A DNA stretch of 26,554 bases from DAIOGN01 sp036745245 (GTDB lineage Bacteria > Zixibacteria > MSB-5A5 > JAUVRN01), in contig DAIOGN010000033.1 of assembly GCA_036745245.1 (NCBI GenBank), forward strand, positions 1 through 26,554, written 5' to 3'. Every line of letters starts with the position of its first letter. Position 1 is the first letter of the stretch. The notes beneath the pieces were generated by a model. The model was not told where the DNA came from, did not search any database, and worked only from the letters and a program-made list of their open reading frames with translations. Shown piece after piece: positions 7,605 through 16,033 of this stretch. The position numbers were made by a program, and so were the translations under genes.

Positions 7605-9527
7605 CTAGAATGCATAGCCGATCGACACGTGGATCTGCCCACCGGGCTCCGCATCCACGCGCACCACGCGGCGGCCGTAGTCGAGCCGGATCGGACCGAT
7701 GGGCGAAATGAACTGCACTCCCAGCCCCGCGCCCATGTTCCATTCGTCCCACTTGAAGTCCTCGGCGGTGGCCCACAGGTTTCCCACGTCGGCGAAGAGG
7801 CTCATCCAGAATCGCCCCCACAGAGGCCTTCGCCACTCGATGTTGCCCACCACGGCCAGTTCACCGCCCACGGGCGTGCCGTTTTCATTCCGCGGCCCGA
7901 TGGAGTTTTCGGCAAAGCCGCGCACCGTATTGGCACCGCCGAGAAAGTACAGTTCCTGCGATGGCACGGACGCCGGGCTGCCTGTGCCCTTCAGGTAACC
8001 CACCAGCAGACGGTGGGCGAAGATGTTCCAAGAACTGGCCTTGCGATAGTACCGCGCCCACGAACCCTGCACGCGTATGAAGTCGTTGTCACCGCCCAGG
8101 AAACCGCCCGCGTACTCCAAAAGTGAGTTGGACAACGAACCGCGGGTGGGCGCCAGCGGTGCGTCGCGGTGATCCCGGAACAATCCCAGCAACAGAGAGT
8201 GCGTCGTGGAGAGACCGCTGTCGGCGCGGAACTTGTCGTCGATGGTGAGGGCGTCGGAGAAGATGTCCACCTTCTCGTACTTGAATCCGAGCCAGGCTCG
8301 TGCCTTGCGTGACCATCGCTTCTCAAGCGTGCTGGAGATCTCCCAGCGGCGGATCTCATACTGGCGAATGGGGTCTTCCACGTTGGGCTCGTACGCCACC
8401 TCGAGAGTGAGCGGCAGTGGTTGACCCAGTGGCCAGGGCTCGGTGTACGCGGCGGCGAAGCGGTATTTCAATTCCCGGAGCAGCGCGTCATTGTACCCCA
8501 GAGCGAAATCCGCCTCCGCGGAGCCCCGGATCTGGCGCCCCGTGCCGAGAAAGTTACGGTCGCCGCCTTCCAGCTGCGTGCCCCAGATCAGGTTGTAGTT
8601 GAGGTCCTGCTTCAGCCCGGTCCCGGCATTGATGAAGAGAGGTTTGCGTTCCTGGCAGCGGATCTGAAACGCCGGGACGGTATCGATGGGCGAGGTCGGA
8701 TCAGCTTCCAGGGCCACGAAATCGAAGAGGCCGGAGGTGTACAGCCGGTCCTCCGAAAGCATGATCTGCCGGCGACTGTAGGTGTCGCCCGGCTTGAATT
8801 TCAATTCGCGCGTCACGGCATGGGGGCGCGTCCAGCGCAGTTCAGGGAGACGCACCTCTCCGAAGTGCACCAGGGGACCCGCGCGGCACTCCAGGAGCAG
8901 ATCGAGCTGGGTCCCGTCGGACGTGGCCAGCGAATCGATGGCGATGTCCGCGTACGGATGGCCCAGGTTGGCGTACGACTCTTTGAGATCGTACTGCACC
9001 TGCCTGAGCACAAAGGGATTGAAGGGCTCGCCGGGAACCAGCCTGCGGCGGTGACGGTCGAAATCGATTCCCGCCAGGCTGTCGATGGCGTGGATCTCCA
9101 CCAGCCGGAGATACGTGCGGGGCCCTTCGTTCACGTACACGTTCACCCTCGCCGTGCTCCGAGTTGTGTCCCGAAACTGATAGTCTATGCGCAGGCGCGC
9201 ATTGAGGTGACCCTCTGTGGCCAGCCAGTGGAGAAGCGATACGGAGTCGAGCCGGTCGGAGTCGCGGCGCAGCTTGCGCGCAGAGACGAACGGGAGCCAG
9301 TCGAGCGAGCTGCTTTTCTTGGAATGCAGGTGCGAACGCACGTCGTCGGCCGAGACGATGGTGTTCCCGCTCACGTCCACCTGCCGGATCACGGGCTTCT
9401 TCGCCAGCACACGCCGGCGGTCCTGCAGCACCGAGTCGGGTCGCAACTGCGCCCACGCCTCCGGCCCGACGATCCCACTCCAGGCCACCGCTGCAAGGAC
9501 AACGAGTAGACAACGATGGGGGCCTAT
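7605..9527 (-). CDS. tamA: TamA/BamA-type Omp85 outer-membrane assembly protein
   Basis: An outer-membrane barrel that helps insert or export proteins or move lipids with TamB. N-terminal POTRA-type repeats are visible (VIRQVDVSGNTIVSADDV, then VEIHAID, then VRLPELRW..LKFKPGDTYS). A 16-strand-type barrel ends in the family motifs LYFLGGANTVRGF (the RGF of the lid loop), GAGLGVQFISPIGPIRLDYG, and a terminal phenylalanine (GYAF). The first usual start codon, GTG at 9488, leaves no signal peptide. Reading 13 codons further upstream gives GPHRCLLVVLAAVAWSGIVG plus PEAWAQ, a textbook signal peptide. The only start-like codon there is ATA at 9527, overlapping the tamB stop and preceded by GGAGG at 7 bases. 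The start I give is therefore non-canonical. The gene directly follows and overlaps tamB. Confidence 0.9.
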   Translation of the reverse strand: MGPHRCLLVVLAAVAWSGIVGPEAWAQLRPDSVLQDRRRVLAKKPVIRQVDVSGNTIVSADDVRSHLHSKKSSSLDWLPFVSARKLRRDSDRLDSVSLLHWLATEGHLNARLRIDYQFRDTTRSTARVNVYVNEGPRTYLRLVEIHAIDSLAGIDFDRHRRRLVPGEPFNPFVLRQVQYDLKESYANLGHPYADIAIDSLATSDGTQLDLLLECRAGPLVHFGEVRLPELRWTRPHAVTRELKFKPGDTYSRRQIMLSEDRLYTSGLFDFVALEADPTSPIDTVPAFQIRCQERKPLFINAGTGLKQDLNYNLIWGTQLEGGDRNFLGTGRQIRGSAEADFALGYNDALLRELKYRFAAAYTEPWPLGQPLPLTLEVAYEPNVEDPIRQYEIRRWEISSTLEKRWSRKARAWLGFKYEKVDIFSDALTIDDKFRADSGLSTTHSLLLGLFRDHRDAPLAPTRGSLSNSLLEYAGGFLGGDNDFIRVQGSWARYYRKASSWNIFAHRLLVGYLKGTGSPASVPSQELYFLGGANTVRGFAENSIGPRNENGTPVGGELAVVGNIEWRRPLWGRFWMSLFADVGNLWATAEDFKWDEWNMGAGLGVQFISPIGPIRLDYGRRVVRVDAEPGGQIHVSIGYAF

Positions 9528-12500
9528 TTGTCGGCCTCCAACTTCAAGTTGAGGTCGAACTCAAACATGTTGTCGAATCCGCGGTGGCCCTGGAGTCGGA
9601 GCCAGTTTTTGAGTCGATATTCGAATCCGTACTCTGTGCCCTCGGCCGGATCAATGCTGCTCCCGCCGTACACGTAGATGTCGGGGAGGAGGTAGGTGCC
9701 GATCCGCAGCCGTGCGTCGCTCCAGTCGTATCGCCCCGTTTCCGCGGGCCGCACCTCGAACGTCTCCACCCCGAGGGTGCGAGTTCCAAATCGCTCGAGT
9801 TCTCCGGTAATGAAGTCGCCGGCCCCCGACTCGGGATTGTCCAGCGGATACAGTGCGCGAAGAAACTCGGTTTGGCCCATGGACGACGGAGGAATGATCT
9901 GTGGTTCGGACAGTCGGCCCTGCACCTTCACGGTGACCTCGTGGTAGGTGATGCCGCCGCCCCCCGCCTCCGACGAGTCGCCGAAGGGCAGATTGACATC
10001 GGCCTCCAGATCGAGCACGGGGTCCACATCATGCACGTCGTCGAAGATGATTGAGCCGCGAAGGTTGCGAAACTTCCGCCCGAACAGGTAGTATGATCCC
10101 CGCAGCGGCTCCAGCCGGCCCAGGTAGTTCCACTGCCCGCGCTCCCGGATCACGCGCAGGTCGCCCGACAGCTCGACATTCACGTCGTCGTTTTTTACCC
10201 AGGCCCCGTTGGGCATGCTCACGTCCAGATTGACGTTCCACGACAGGGTGTCGGGAGCCACCTGTTCAGCCACGAGAGCGAGCGAGTCGGTGGCCTCCAG
10301 CGGGTCGCCATAGTAGGCCTCGCGCACGCCCAGTCGCCCTCCCACCAGGGGGATGGAGGTGCCGCGCACCCACACGTTCACGTCGAACCGTCCGGTAAAG
10401 TCGGCGTACTCATACGACAGGGGAATGTCGGTTCCGCGGGCCGTAAGATCGTACTCCACCTCGGTGAGTCCGTGGAAGATCAGGCGCCCGCCCACCACGA
10501 TGTCACGGGATTCGTCCTGCACCCTCATGCGCACATCGGTGAGCGTGGCCACGCTGTCTTCCAGATTCAGCTCGAAGCGTGAAGGGCTGAAGTGCTCACG
10601 CAACGACCAGACTTTCAGGTCGCCGTCGGTGAGGAGAACGTGGCCCTCGAACTGCGGATCGTCCAGCGTGCCTTCCACCGTGAGGCGCCCCTTCACCGTG
10701 CCGCGCAGCGACTCCACTTCGGGTAGCACCATGCCGATGAGGCGCAGTCCCCGCCCTTCGGCGGATAGTGTTGCTGACAAGGGGCCTGTGCGATCGGGCT
10801 TCCAGGCCCCGTCGCCTGCCTGGAGGGGCAGCTCTCCGGAGGCCCTGTAGGTGCCGTCGCCTGAGAGCAACACGACACTGTCGAAGCGCAGCGCCTGAGG
10901 TGAGAGCTGACCTTCCGCCAAAAGGTCGCCCAGAGCAAAGTGCTTGTACTCCGTCTCCTGCATGCGCAATCGGAAGTCGAGCAGCGGCTGGTCGGATGTG
11001 CCTTCCACCCGCAGCTCTGCGAAGAGTTTTCCGTCGAGGGTGGACCCGGGATAGAAAAGATTGAGCCACGGCCCCAGGCGGGCGTCTGCGGCGGCCAGGG
11101 TGAGATTCAATCGTCCGCCGTATATGAGCCAGCCGTTCGCCGTGACCGACCCCGAGTCCTGCGAGAACGAAAGATTGTGCACGAAGAGTGTATCCACACC
11201 CACGGTGAACTCGGCGGGCCAGGGGAGATGCACGGGCTTCCCCAGAGCGCTGGCGTGAAGACGATCGATGGTCAGGTTGCGCGAGACAGGGTCGAAGCGG
11301 GCCGTGGCAAACAGCGAGTCGGCCTGACGGTGGATCGCAATGGTGTCGAATCGCAAGATCTCAGGCGACCAGTCGATGGCGATCTGAGTGCTGTCGAGCT
11401 TGAGGCCGCCCACGGAAAGCGGCGCGAGACGGCCGCTCACCCTGCCGGTAGGAGCACGAAATGCCTGAGCCAGCCGGGCGAACACACGCCCCTGGGGCGC
11501 CTCCAGAATCTTGTAGCGAAGAGAATCCACGCGCAGGTCGAACGTGAGGGTGGGATCTTTGGTTTGATCTGTGAGCACGAAACGCCCCTGCCCCTGGGCG
11601 TGCGCTCCGGGGAAGCCCAGATCCCCCACGAGTCGCTCCAGGTCGTGGGTGCGCACGTCCCCTGAGACGGCGATGCGGTCGACAAACTTCATCGCGCCGC
11701 CGAAGTTCAAGTCGAGGTCGAGATAGCGCGCGACAAACCCGGGGTGCAGGTACAGGCTGTCGGTGGTCACGGTCAATGCACCCGTGGCGTCGCTGAATTC
11801 GATGCCTGAGAGCATTCCCGAGGCGGATTCGGCCACCACGTCCACGCGCAGATTCGCAGCCGACGTTCCACGACCTGCAACGTCGAAGTAACCGCTCAGG
11901 TCTGAGGAGAGGGCTCCGGGCACCAGGTTTCTCAGGTCGAATTCGCCGAGGCGGGCCATCAGGCCGTACGAGATGGGTCGTGTCCCGGCATCGAGCCGCC
12001 CTTTCCCCTCCACGGCCGCCCCGAGGGCCCGGCCGAACAGGGTGTCGAAGTGAACCACCTTTTGATCCAGATGAAAGGACACACCCATGGCGTCGAGGCG
12101 CCGCGAGAGGATCTCGCCGTGAACCGTCCCGCGACCCTGCAGAATGCCCGATTCATACTGAAGTTCGAACGCCAGCCGCCCGCGGCCCGGCAGATCCGCC
12201 CGGATCCAGCGCGACAGGTCGTTCCAACGCACGGGGTCGAGTGTGAGCGTAGCTCGCGCCCACAGGGCCGAGTCGGTGTCGACATGGGCCGTGCCCTCAA
12301 TGCGAGTGGAGTCGAACACCAGGAGTAGATGATCCGCGAACCACTCGCGGCCGAACCCCACCAGGCGGAGGTCGAGCGTGTCCACCGTGAGTAACTGATC
12401 GGTCTCGAGTGTAATGTTCTGTCCGTGCGCCTCCACGGTGATGCGCTCGGAGCCGATGTTCNNNNNNNNNNGTGTCTTTCGAAAGCCATTCGGCGGACAC

Positions 12501-12965
12501 ACGCCTCAGATCGAGGCGCTCGATTTTCACCTGGGGAAGGCGCAGCGTGGCGGGCTTTGTCGTGTCGGGTTCGCTCCACCAGAACGGGCGTCCCTCGGCA
12601 GGGGGTTCGTATCGGCCGCGCACACCGGCCAGTGTGGCCCGCTTCAGGTGCCATTGCTGTCCCAGGAGATTACGCCACAGATACTCCACTTCGATCGTGT
12701 CGATCACCAGAAGGGGATAGAGCGAATCGCCCCGGATCTCGTCGACTCGGACGTCGGTGAGCCGCAGCTGACGCCACGGCTCGCCGCCGATGTCGCCCAC
12801 GCTCACGACCACCGGCCACTGCGATGAGAGAAAGCTGTCGAGCCAGGCGTTCACCTGCTCTTCAACCAGACTGGTGCGCGTGGCGATCCAGTACGCAAAC
12901 CCGGTGGTGACCACGAGGGCCAGAAACAGGGCGAGAAGAATGCGCAGGGACCAGCGTACGATCAT
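9524..12965 (-). CDS. tamB: TamB-type translocation/assembly module protein (interrupted by assembly gap)
   Basis: A very long inner-membrane-anchored periplasmic protein with a TamB (DUF490) domain. It spans the envelope and works with a TamA barrel in outer-membrane protein or lipid traffic. The N-terminus has one membrane helix (SLRILLALFLALVVTTGFAY), followed by AsmA-like beta repeats for over 1000 residues. The C-terminus carries the conserved DUF490 features GSYYLFGRKFRNLRGSIIF, DPVLDLEA and RLSEPQIIPPSS. The reading frame changes at the gap 12462-12471 because ten placeholder Ns shift it. The coding bases on both sides sum to a multiple of three, so the real missing length should also be a multiple of three. 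It ends TAG at 9524 and overlaps the presumed tamA start. The order tamB then tamA is the reverse of the proteobacterial operon. Confidence 0.9.
12462..12471. other. Assembly gap (10 N) inside tamB
   Basis: A ten-N placeholder. Both flanks are tamB coding sequence on the minus strand in different frames: LRRVSAEWLSKD before it and NIGSERITVEAHGQ after it. The gap therefore causes a false frameshift. Confidence 0.95.
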
Positions 12966-13120
12966 GGGGCGGCCCCGGGCTCCAATGTCCGATCGGCCGG
13001 CGATAGAAGCGCGCCGGCGGCGATCACGATCTGGGAATCAATTTGAACGCCCGCCATCCCGAGACTCACCGCCCAACATAGCGCTGTGGCGGCAGAAGCG
13101 TCAAGGCCGGCGGTGCGACG

Positions 13121-14257
13121 TCAGGGACGTTTGCCCTTGGTCTTGAGCGCGCTGATCTGTTCTTCGAGCCGGCGGATTTCGGCGTCGACGGTGGGTTGCG
13201 ACGCGCTGGCAGCCGTGGGGAACGCGTCGGCCTCGAGGGAAGCCGGTACCGCCGGACGCGTGGGAAGCACCTGCGGAAGCTGCCCCAGCACGGCAGACAG
13301 CTGATGAACCCGGCGGCTGCGGATCACGGTGAGACCCACCTCCTCGCCGGGGCAGTGGTCGGCGAGAGTCATGCGCAGCGCCTCTTCATCCGGCACCGGG
13401 CGTCCTGCCACCTCCACGAGCACGTCGCCCGAGAGCAGACCTGCCGTATAGGCCGGCGAACCGAAGCTCACAGCGCCCACCAGGAGTCCGTGTGAGATCC
13501 CCAGTGCGCGGGCCAGCGTGGGCTCGACCGGCTCCGGCCGGATCCCCAGAAACGCGCGTCCAACGTGACCCTCTTCCACGATCTGACGCGCGAGGCGCAT
13601 GGCGGGCGACGCCGGCATCATGACGGCGGTGTGGCCTGCGAACTGGGCGAATTCCGGAGCGGGTCGTTCGGAGAGTGCCGCCACGATGAGTCCCACCACT
13701 TCACCGGAGGTATTCACCACGGGGCTCCCCGAGGCGCCAGGCGCCACGGTGACACCCACCTGCCACATTCCATCGTCGCGCAATCCTGCGGCCACGCCGA
13801 AGGAAACCGCGCCGGAGAGTCCGTAGGCATTGCCCATGACCAGAAGCATCTGCCCCGGCACCAGGCGGCTGTCGGTGTCGATCTTAGCCGGAGGCGCCAG
13901 AAGCCCGGGTGCACGAAACACAGCCATCTGGGCGTCGCTGTTGTATTCCACGAGTTCGGCCGGCACCGGAACCTGGCCCGGAGCTTCGATGGAGTAGGCG
14001 GCTCTCTGCGCCACCACGGAGGTGGTGGTGACCACCCAGCCGGAGTCGAACACCACTCCCGACCCCACGTACACTTCTCGCAGCTCCGAGCCCGCAGCGC
14101 CCAGGCGGATGGCCCGCACGGTGACGACAGACGCGGAGAGATCGGCCGCGAGTTTCTGGATTTCGGTTTCGAGCTGGGCGAGCAATCCGGCCGCATGTGC
14201 GGAGCCGGAGGTGAAGATCACCGCGCTGAATGCCGCCGCCCGCACCACACGCCCCAC
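13121..14257 (-). CDS. HtrA/DegP-like S1C-family protein with PDZ domain, catalytic His and Asp replaced
   Basis: A 378-residue exported protein with the fold of HtrA proteases: trypsin-like domain, one PDZ domain (AFLGIRPEPVEPTLARALGI through GDVLVEVAGRPVPDEEALR), and a short C-terminal coiled coil (AEIRRLEEQISAL). The usual VVTNxHVV motif reads VVTTTSVV, so the catalytic His is Ser80. The usual S-D-I-A-L motif reads A-Q-M-A-V, so the Asp is Gln110. The nucleophile motif GASGSPVVN (Ser176) is kept. It is probably not a normal protease; a sensor or binding role is inference. The start is uncertain. GTG at 14257 gives a compact signal peptide (VGRVVRAAAFSAVIFTSGSA, then HA). ATG at 14338, with GGAG upstream, would give a long n-region. 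The gene follows an ECF sigma and anti-sigma pair, so an envelope-stress role is likely. Confidence 0.85.
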   Translation of the reverse strand: MGRVVRAAAFSAVIFTSGSAHAAGLLAQLETEIQKLAADLSASVVTVRAIRLGAAGSELREVYVGSGVVFDSGWVVTTTSVVAQRAAYSIEAPGQVPVPAELVEYNSDAQMAVFRAPGLLAPPAKIDTDSRLVPGQMLLVMGNAYGLSGAVSFGVAAGLRDDGMWQVGVTVAPGASGSPVVNTSGEVVGLIVAALSERPAPEFAQFAGHTAVMMPASPAMRLARQIVEEGHVGRAFLGIRPEPVEPTLARALGISHGLLVGAVSFGSPAYTAGLLSGDVLVEVAGRPVPDEEALRMTLADHCPGEEVGLTVIRSRRVHQLSAVLGQLPQVLPTRPAVPASLEADAFPTAASASQPTVDAEIRRLEEQISALKTKGKRP

Positions 14258-14288
14258 GGCAGAAGCCCGCGGTCGCGCGTGGCAGGGA

Positions 14289-14924
14289 TCAATAGATCCG
14301 ATCGCGTTCGACAGTTCGTGTGACCACGGGAAGCACATACTGCTCCAGAGACCGCGGACGCACATTGCGAAAGTTCGATTCGCCCGGGGCAACCACCGTT
14401 CGGAACGGATCCCCGGTGTTGCCGGAGGTCCCGAGGGCGGGGGGCCATTCGAAGATCACAGTGGACGCGGGAGTACGGCGGGCACGCAGCACCGGAACAT
14501 ACCGGGGACGCTCGGCCACCGACACGACGGGCGGCGCCGTGGAAACAGTGGGTGCCGCCGCCACCGGCACGGGGGCCGGTGACTCGGGAAGAAACATGAG
14601 AAAGCTCGCGACGGCCGCCGCGCCAAACAGTGCCGGCACGTACACCAGGGGCCAGCGGAAGGACCGGCGCGCAGGGACGGCCACGGGCCAGGCCGAGCGC
14701 GCTTCGCGCAGGCGGATTTCAGCCACCAGGCGTTCGTTGAAATCGCCGGTCGGCTGCCGCATGGAGACCTGACTCTTGGCCGAGAACAACTCGCGGTAGT
14801 AGAACGATTCGTGGCGACAGGCGCTGCAGTCTTTCAGGTGTCCTGAGAGGTCGCGGCGGAGGTCGTCCGAAAGCGTCTCGTCAAAGGATACTACTAGGCA
14901 GTAGCGGGCTTTTCGACAGTCCAT
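14289..14924 (-). CDS. Zinc-finger anti-sigma factor, single membrane span
   Basis: A membrane-bound inhibitor of the ECF sigma factor encoded just upstream. The N-terminal cytoplasmic part has the ZAS signature: Cys3, His29, Cys33 and Cys36 (H-x3-C-x2-C in HLKDCSAC). One membrane helix follows near residues 90-110 (PLVYVPALFGAAAVASFLMF). A proline- and arginine-rich periplasmic tail of about 100 residues ends in RTVERDRIY and has no recognised domain. I prefer the ATG at 14924, since family members usually start MxC; an in-frame ATG at 14954 is also possible. Either start overlaps the 3' end of the sigma gene, which implies translational coupling and a fixed ratio of the two products. The HtrA-like gene follows closely. 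Confidence 0.85.
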   Translation of the reverse strand: MDCRKARYCLVVSFDETLSDDLRRDLSGHLKDCSACRHESFYYRELFSAKSQVSMRQPTGDFNERLVAEIRLREARSAWPVAVPARRSFRWPLVYVPALFGAAAVASFLMFLPESPAPVPVAAAPTVSTAPPVVSVAERPRYVPVLRARRTPASTVIFEWPPALGTSGNTGDPFRTVVAPGESNFRNVRPRSLEQYVLPVVTRTVERDRIY

Positions 14925-15480
14925 AGTAGCGTTCAACTTTAGGTTTGAGTTCATCTTTCAATAGGTTGCGCGCGCGGTTCACACGCGACTTCACCGTGCC
15001 CACAGGCACGCCCAGCACATCCCCGATTTCGTCGTAGGAAAGTTCCTGCAGGTCGCGAAGTTCGAACGCCTCGCGATACCGCGCCGGGAGTTTTTGCACC
15101 GCCCGATCGATGAGTACGGAGAGGCCACCTGAGTGTTCGGCCTGCTTGTCTTCCACCTCGATCGGGTTGTTCTCTTTGTCGAACAGCGAGAGGAATCTCA
15201 CCTTGCGGCGTTTGCGCAGCTCGTTTTTGCCCAGGTTCATGGCGATGGTATACACCCAGGTGGAGAAGCAGTAGCGATCGTCGAAGTTGCGACGATGCTC
15301 CCACACTCTCACGAACGTCTCCTGCAACAGGTCCTCGGCTTCGGACTCTGAATGCACCATGCGCACAAGCATGGTGAACAGCTTCCCCTTATAGAGGTTC
15401 ACCAATTCATTGAAAGCGTCCAGGTCGTTTTGGGCGACCCGCGCCATCAGCTGGTGATCACGTTCTTTCTTGTTAGCCAT
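14881..15480 (-). CDS. RNA polymerase ECF sigma factor (RpoE/SigW-like)
   Basis: A 199-residue extracytoplasmic-function sigma factor. Region 2 is clear (AFNELVNLYKGKLF, DLLQETFVRVWEHR, then FSTWVYTIAMNLGKNELRKR), and so is region 4 (LPARYREAFELRDLQELSYD, EIGDVLGVPVGTVKSRVNRA). The ATG at 15480 is chosen because it starts MANKKERD shortly before region 2 and has GAGGG about 10 bases upstream. An earlier in-frame start at 15546 adds 22 residues of low similarity. The gene overlaps the anti-sigma gene at its 3' end. A possible autoregulatory promoter lies at 15512-15539. The C-terminal tail after region 4 (VERYYGLSKSPLLPSSIL) lies mostly in the overlap. Confidence 0.93.
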   Translation of the reverse strand: MANKKERDHQLMARVAQNDLDAFNELVNLYKGKLFTMLVRMVHSESEAEDLLQETFVRVWEHRRNFDDRYCFSTWVYTIAMNLGKNELRKRRKVRFLSLFDKENNPIEVEDKQAEHSGGLSVLIDRAVQKLPARYREAFELRDLQELSYDEIGDVLGVPVGTVKSRVNRARNLLKDELKPKVERYYGLSKSPLLPSSIL

Positions 15481-15511
15481 AGTTGGGACCCTCTTCGGCC
15501 TCTTCAGTTCT

Positions 15512-15539
15512 TGATACACCCGGGCGAGTCCGGAGTTCC
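15512..15539 (-). promoter_or_regulatory. Candidate ECF-type autoregulatory promoter
   Basis: On the minus strand GGAACT (15539-15534) is followed after 16 bases by GTATCA (15517-15512). This resembles the GGAACTT and GTCTAA elements read by RpoE-type sigma factors. It lies about 31 bases before the sigma start codon, the expected place for autoregulation. The -10 match is imperfect. Confidence 0.35.
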
Positions 15540-15625
15540 GGTCCACACCCAGTTAACTGTCGCCCTGAGGTTTACGCAACTGGTGTGCCGGAAAGCCGCC
15601 CGGCGGAACCGGGGGCTTGATTCAG

Positions 15626-15640
15626 GGGGCCTCTGGCCCC
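15626..15640. terminator. GC-rich hairpin just after the stop of the small membrane protein gene
   Basis: GGGGCC (15626-15631), a loop TCT, and GGCCCC (15635-15640) form a 6-bp stem. It begins 5 bases after the TAA of the 64-residue gene on the minus strand. No U-tract follows on that strand; on the plus strand TTTCCTT follows. A terminator is plausible but weak. Confidence 0.4.
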
Positions 15641-15645
15641 TTTCC

Positions 15646-15840
15646 TTATAACTCGGTGGAGTAGGGAGCGCCATGGGGCCTGCCGGGGGCCTTTTCGGGG
15701 GCCTCCTGCACAGACTCCAAGTTGTTGCCGTGTTTGTAGTTGGACACGGCCTCGTCGATTTTCTGATTGATCCGCACGACGGCCCAGCAGAGCACGATCA
15801 CCGAGATGCTGATCCAGATCACTGAGAGTTCGGAAAACAT
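15646..15840 (-). CDS. Small single-pass membrane protein, unknown function
   Basis: A 64-residue protein that begins with a membrane helix (VIWISISVIVLCWAVVRI), followed by a short charged helix (NQKIDEAVSNYKHGNNLESV) and a proline-rich tail. AGAGG stands 5 bases before the ATG, and a GC-rich hairpin follows the stop, both of which support a real gene. No family was recognised. It lies upstream of the ECF sigma gene on the same strand, about 165 bases away, and divergent to pilT. It could be a small membrane regulator or a pilus accessory; neither is shown by sequence. Confidence 0.5.
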   Translation of the reverse strand: MFSELSVIWISISVIVLCWAVVRINQKIDEAVSNYKHGNNLESVQEAPEKAPGRPHGAPYSTEL

Positions 15841-15913
15841 TGTGGCCTCTGTAGGAGAGTTCGGCAGGTCAGGGGCGTTTCATAAGCACTCTTCATGGGC
15901 CCCCGGGTGCCCT

Positions 15914-15934
15914 GCCGCACTACTTAGGTGCGGC
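15914..15934. promoter_or_regulatory. Perfect inverted repeat in the divergent spacer between the small membrane gene and pilT
   Basis: GCCGCAC (15914-15920) and GTGCGGC (15928-15934) are perfect 7-bp arms around the loop TACTTAG. The site lies 74 bases before the small gene's start and 100 bases before pilT. It could be a shared operator or a terminator; its sequence matches no site known to me. Confidence 0.4.
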
Positions 15935-16033
15935 CCTGCACAGCCTGCCCTCCTCAATGGCCCGGCTGCCGGTGCCGATAGACCCCAATAGAGCGGGTGC
16001 CCGAAGCGCCCCCTCGCTGAAAGGGCGAACTCC

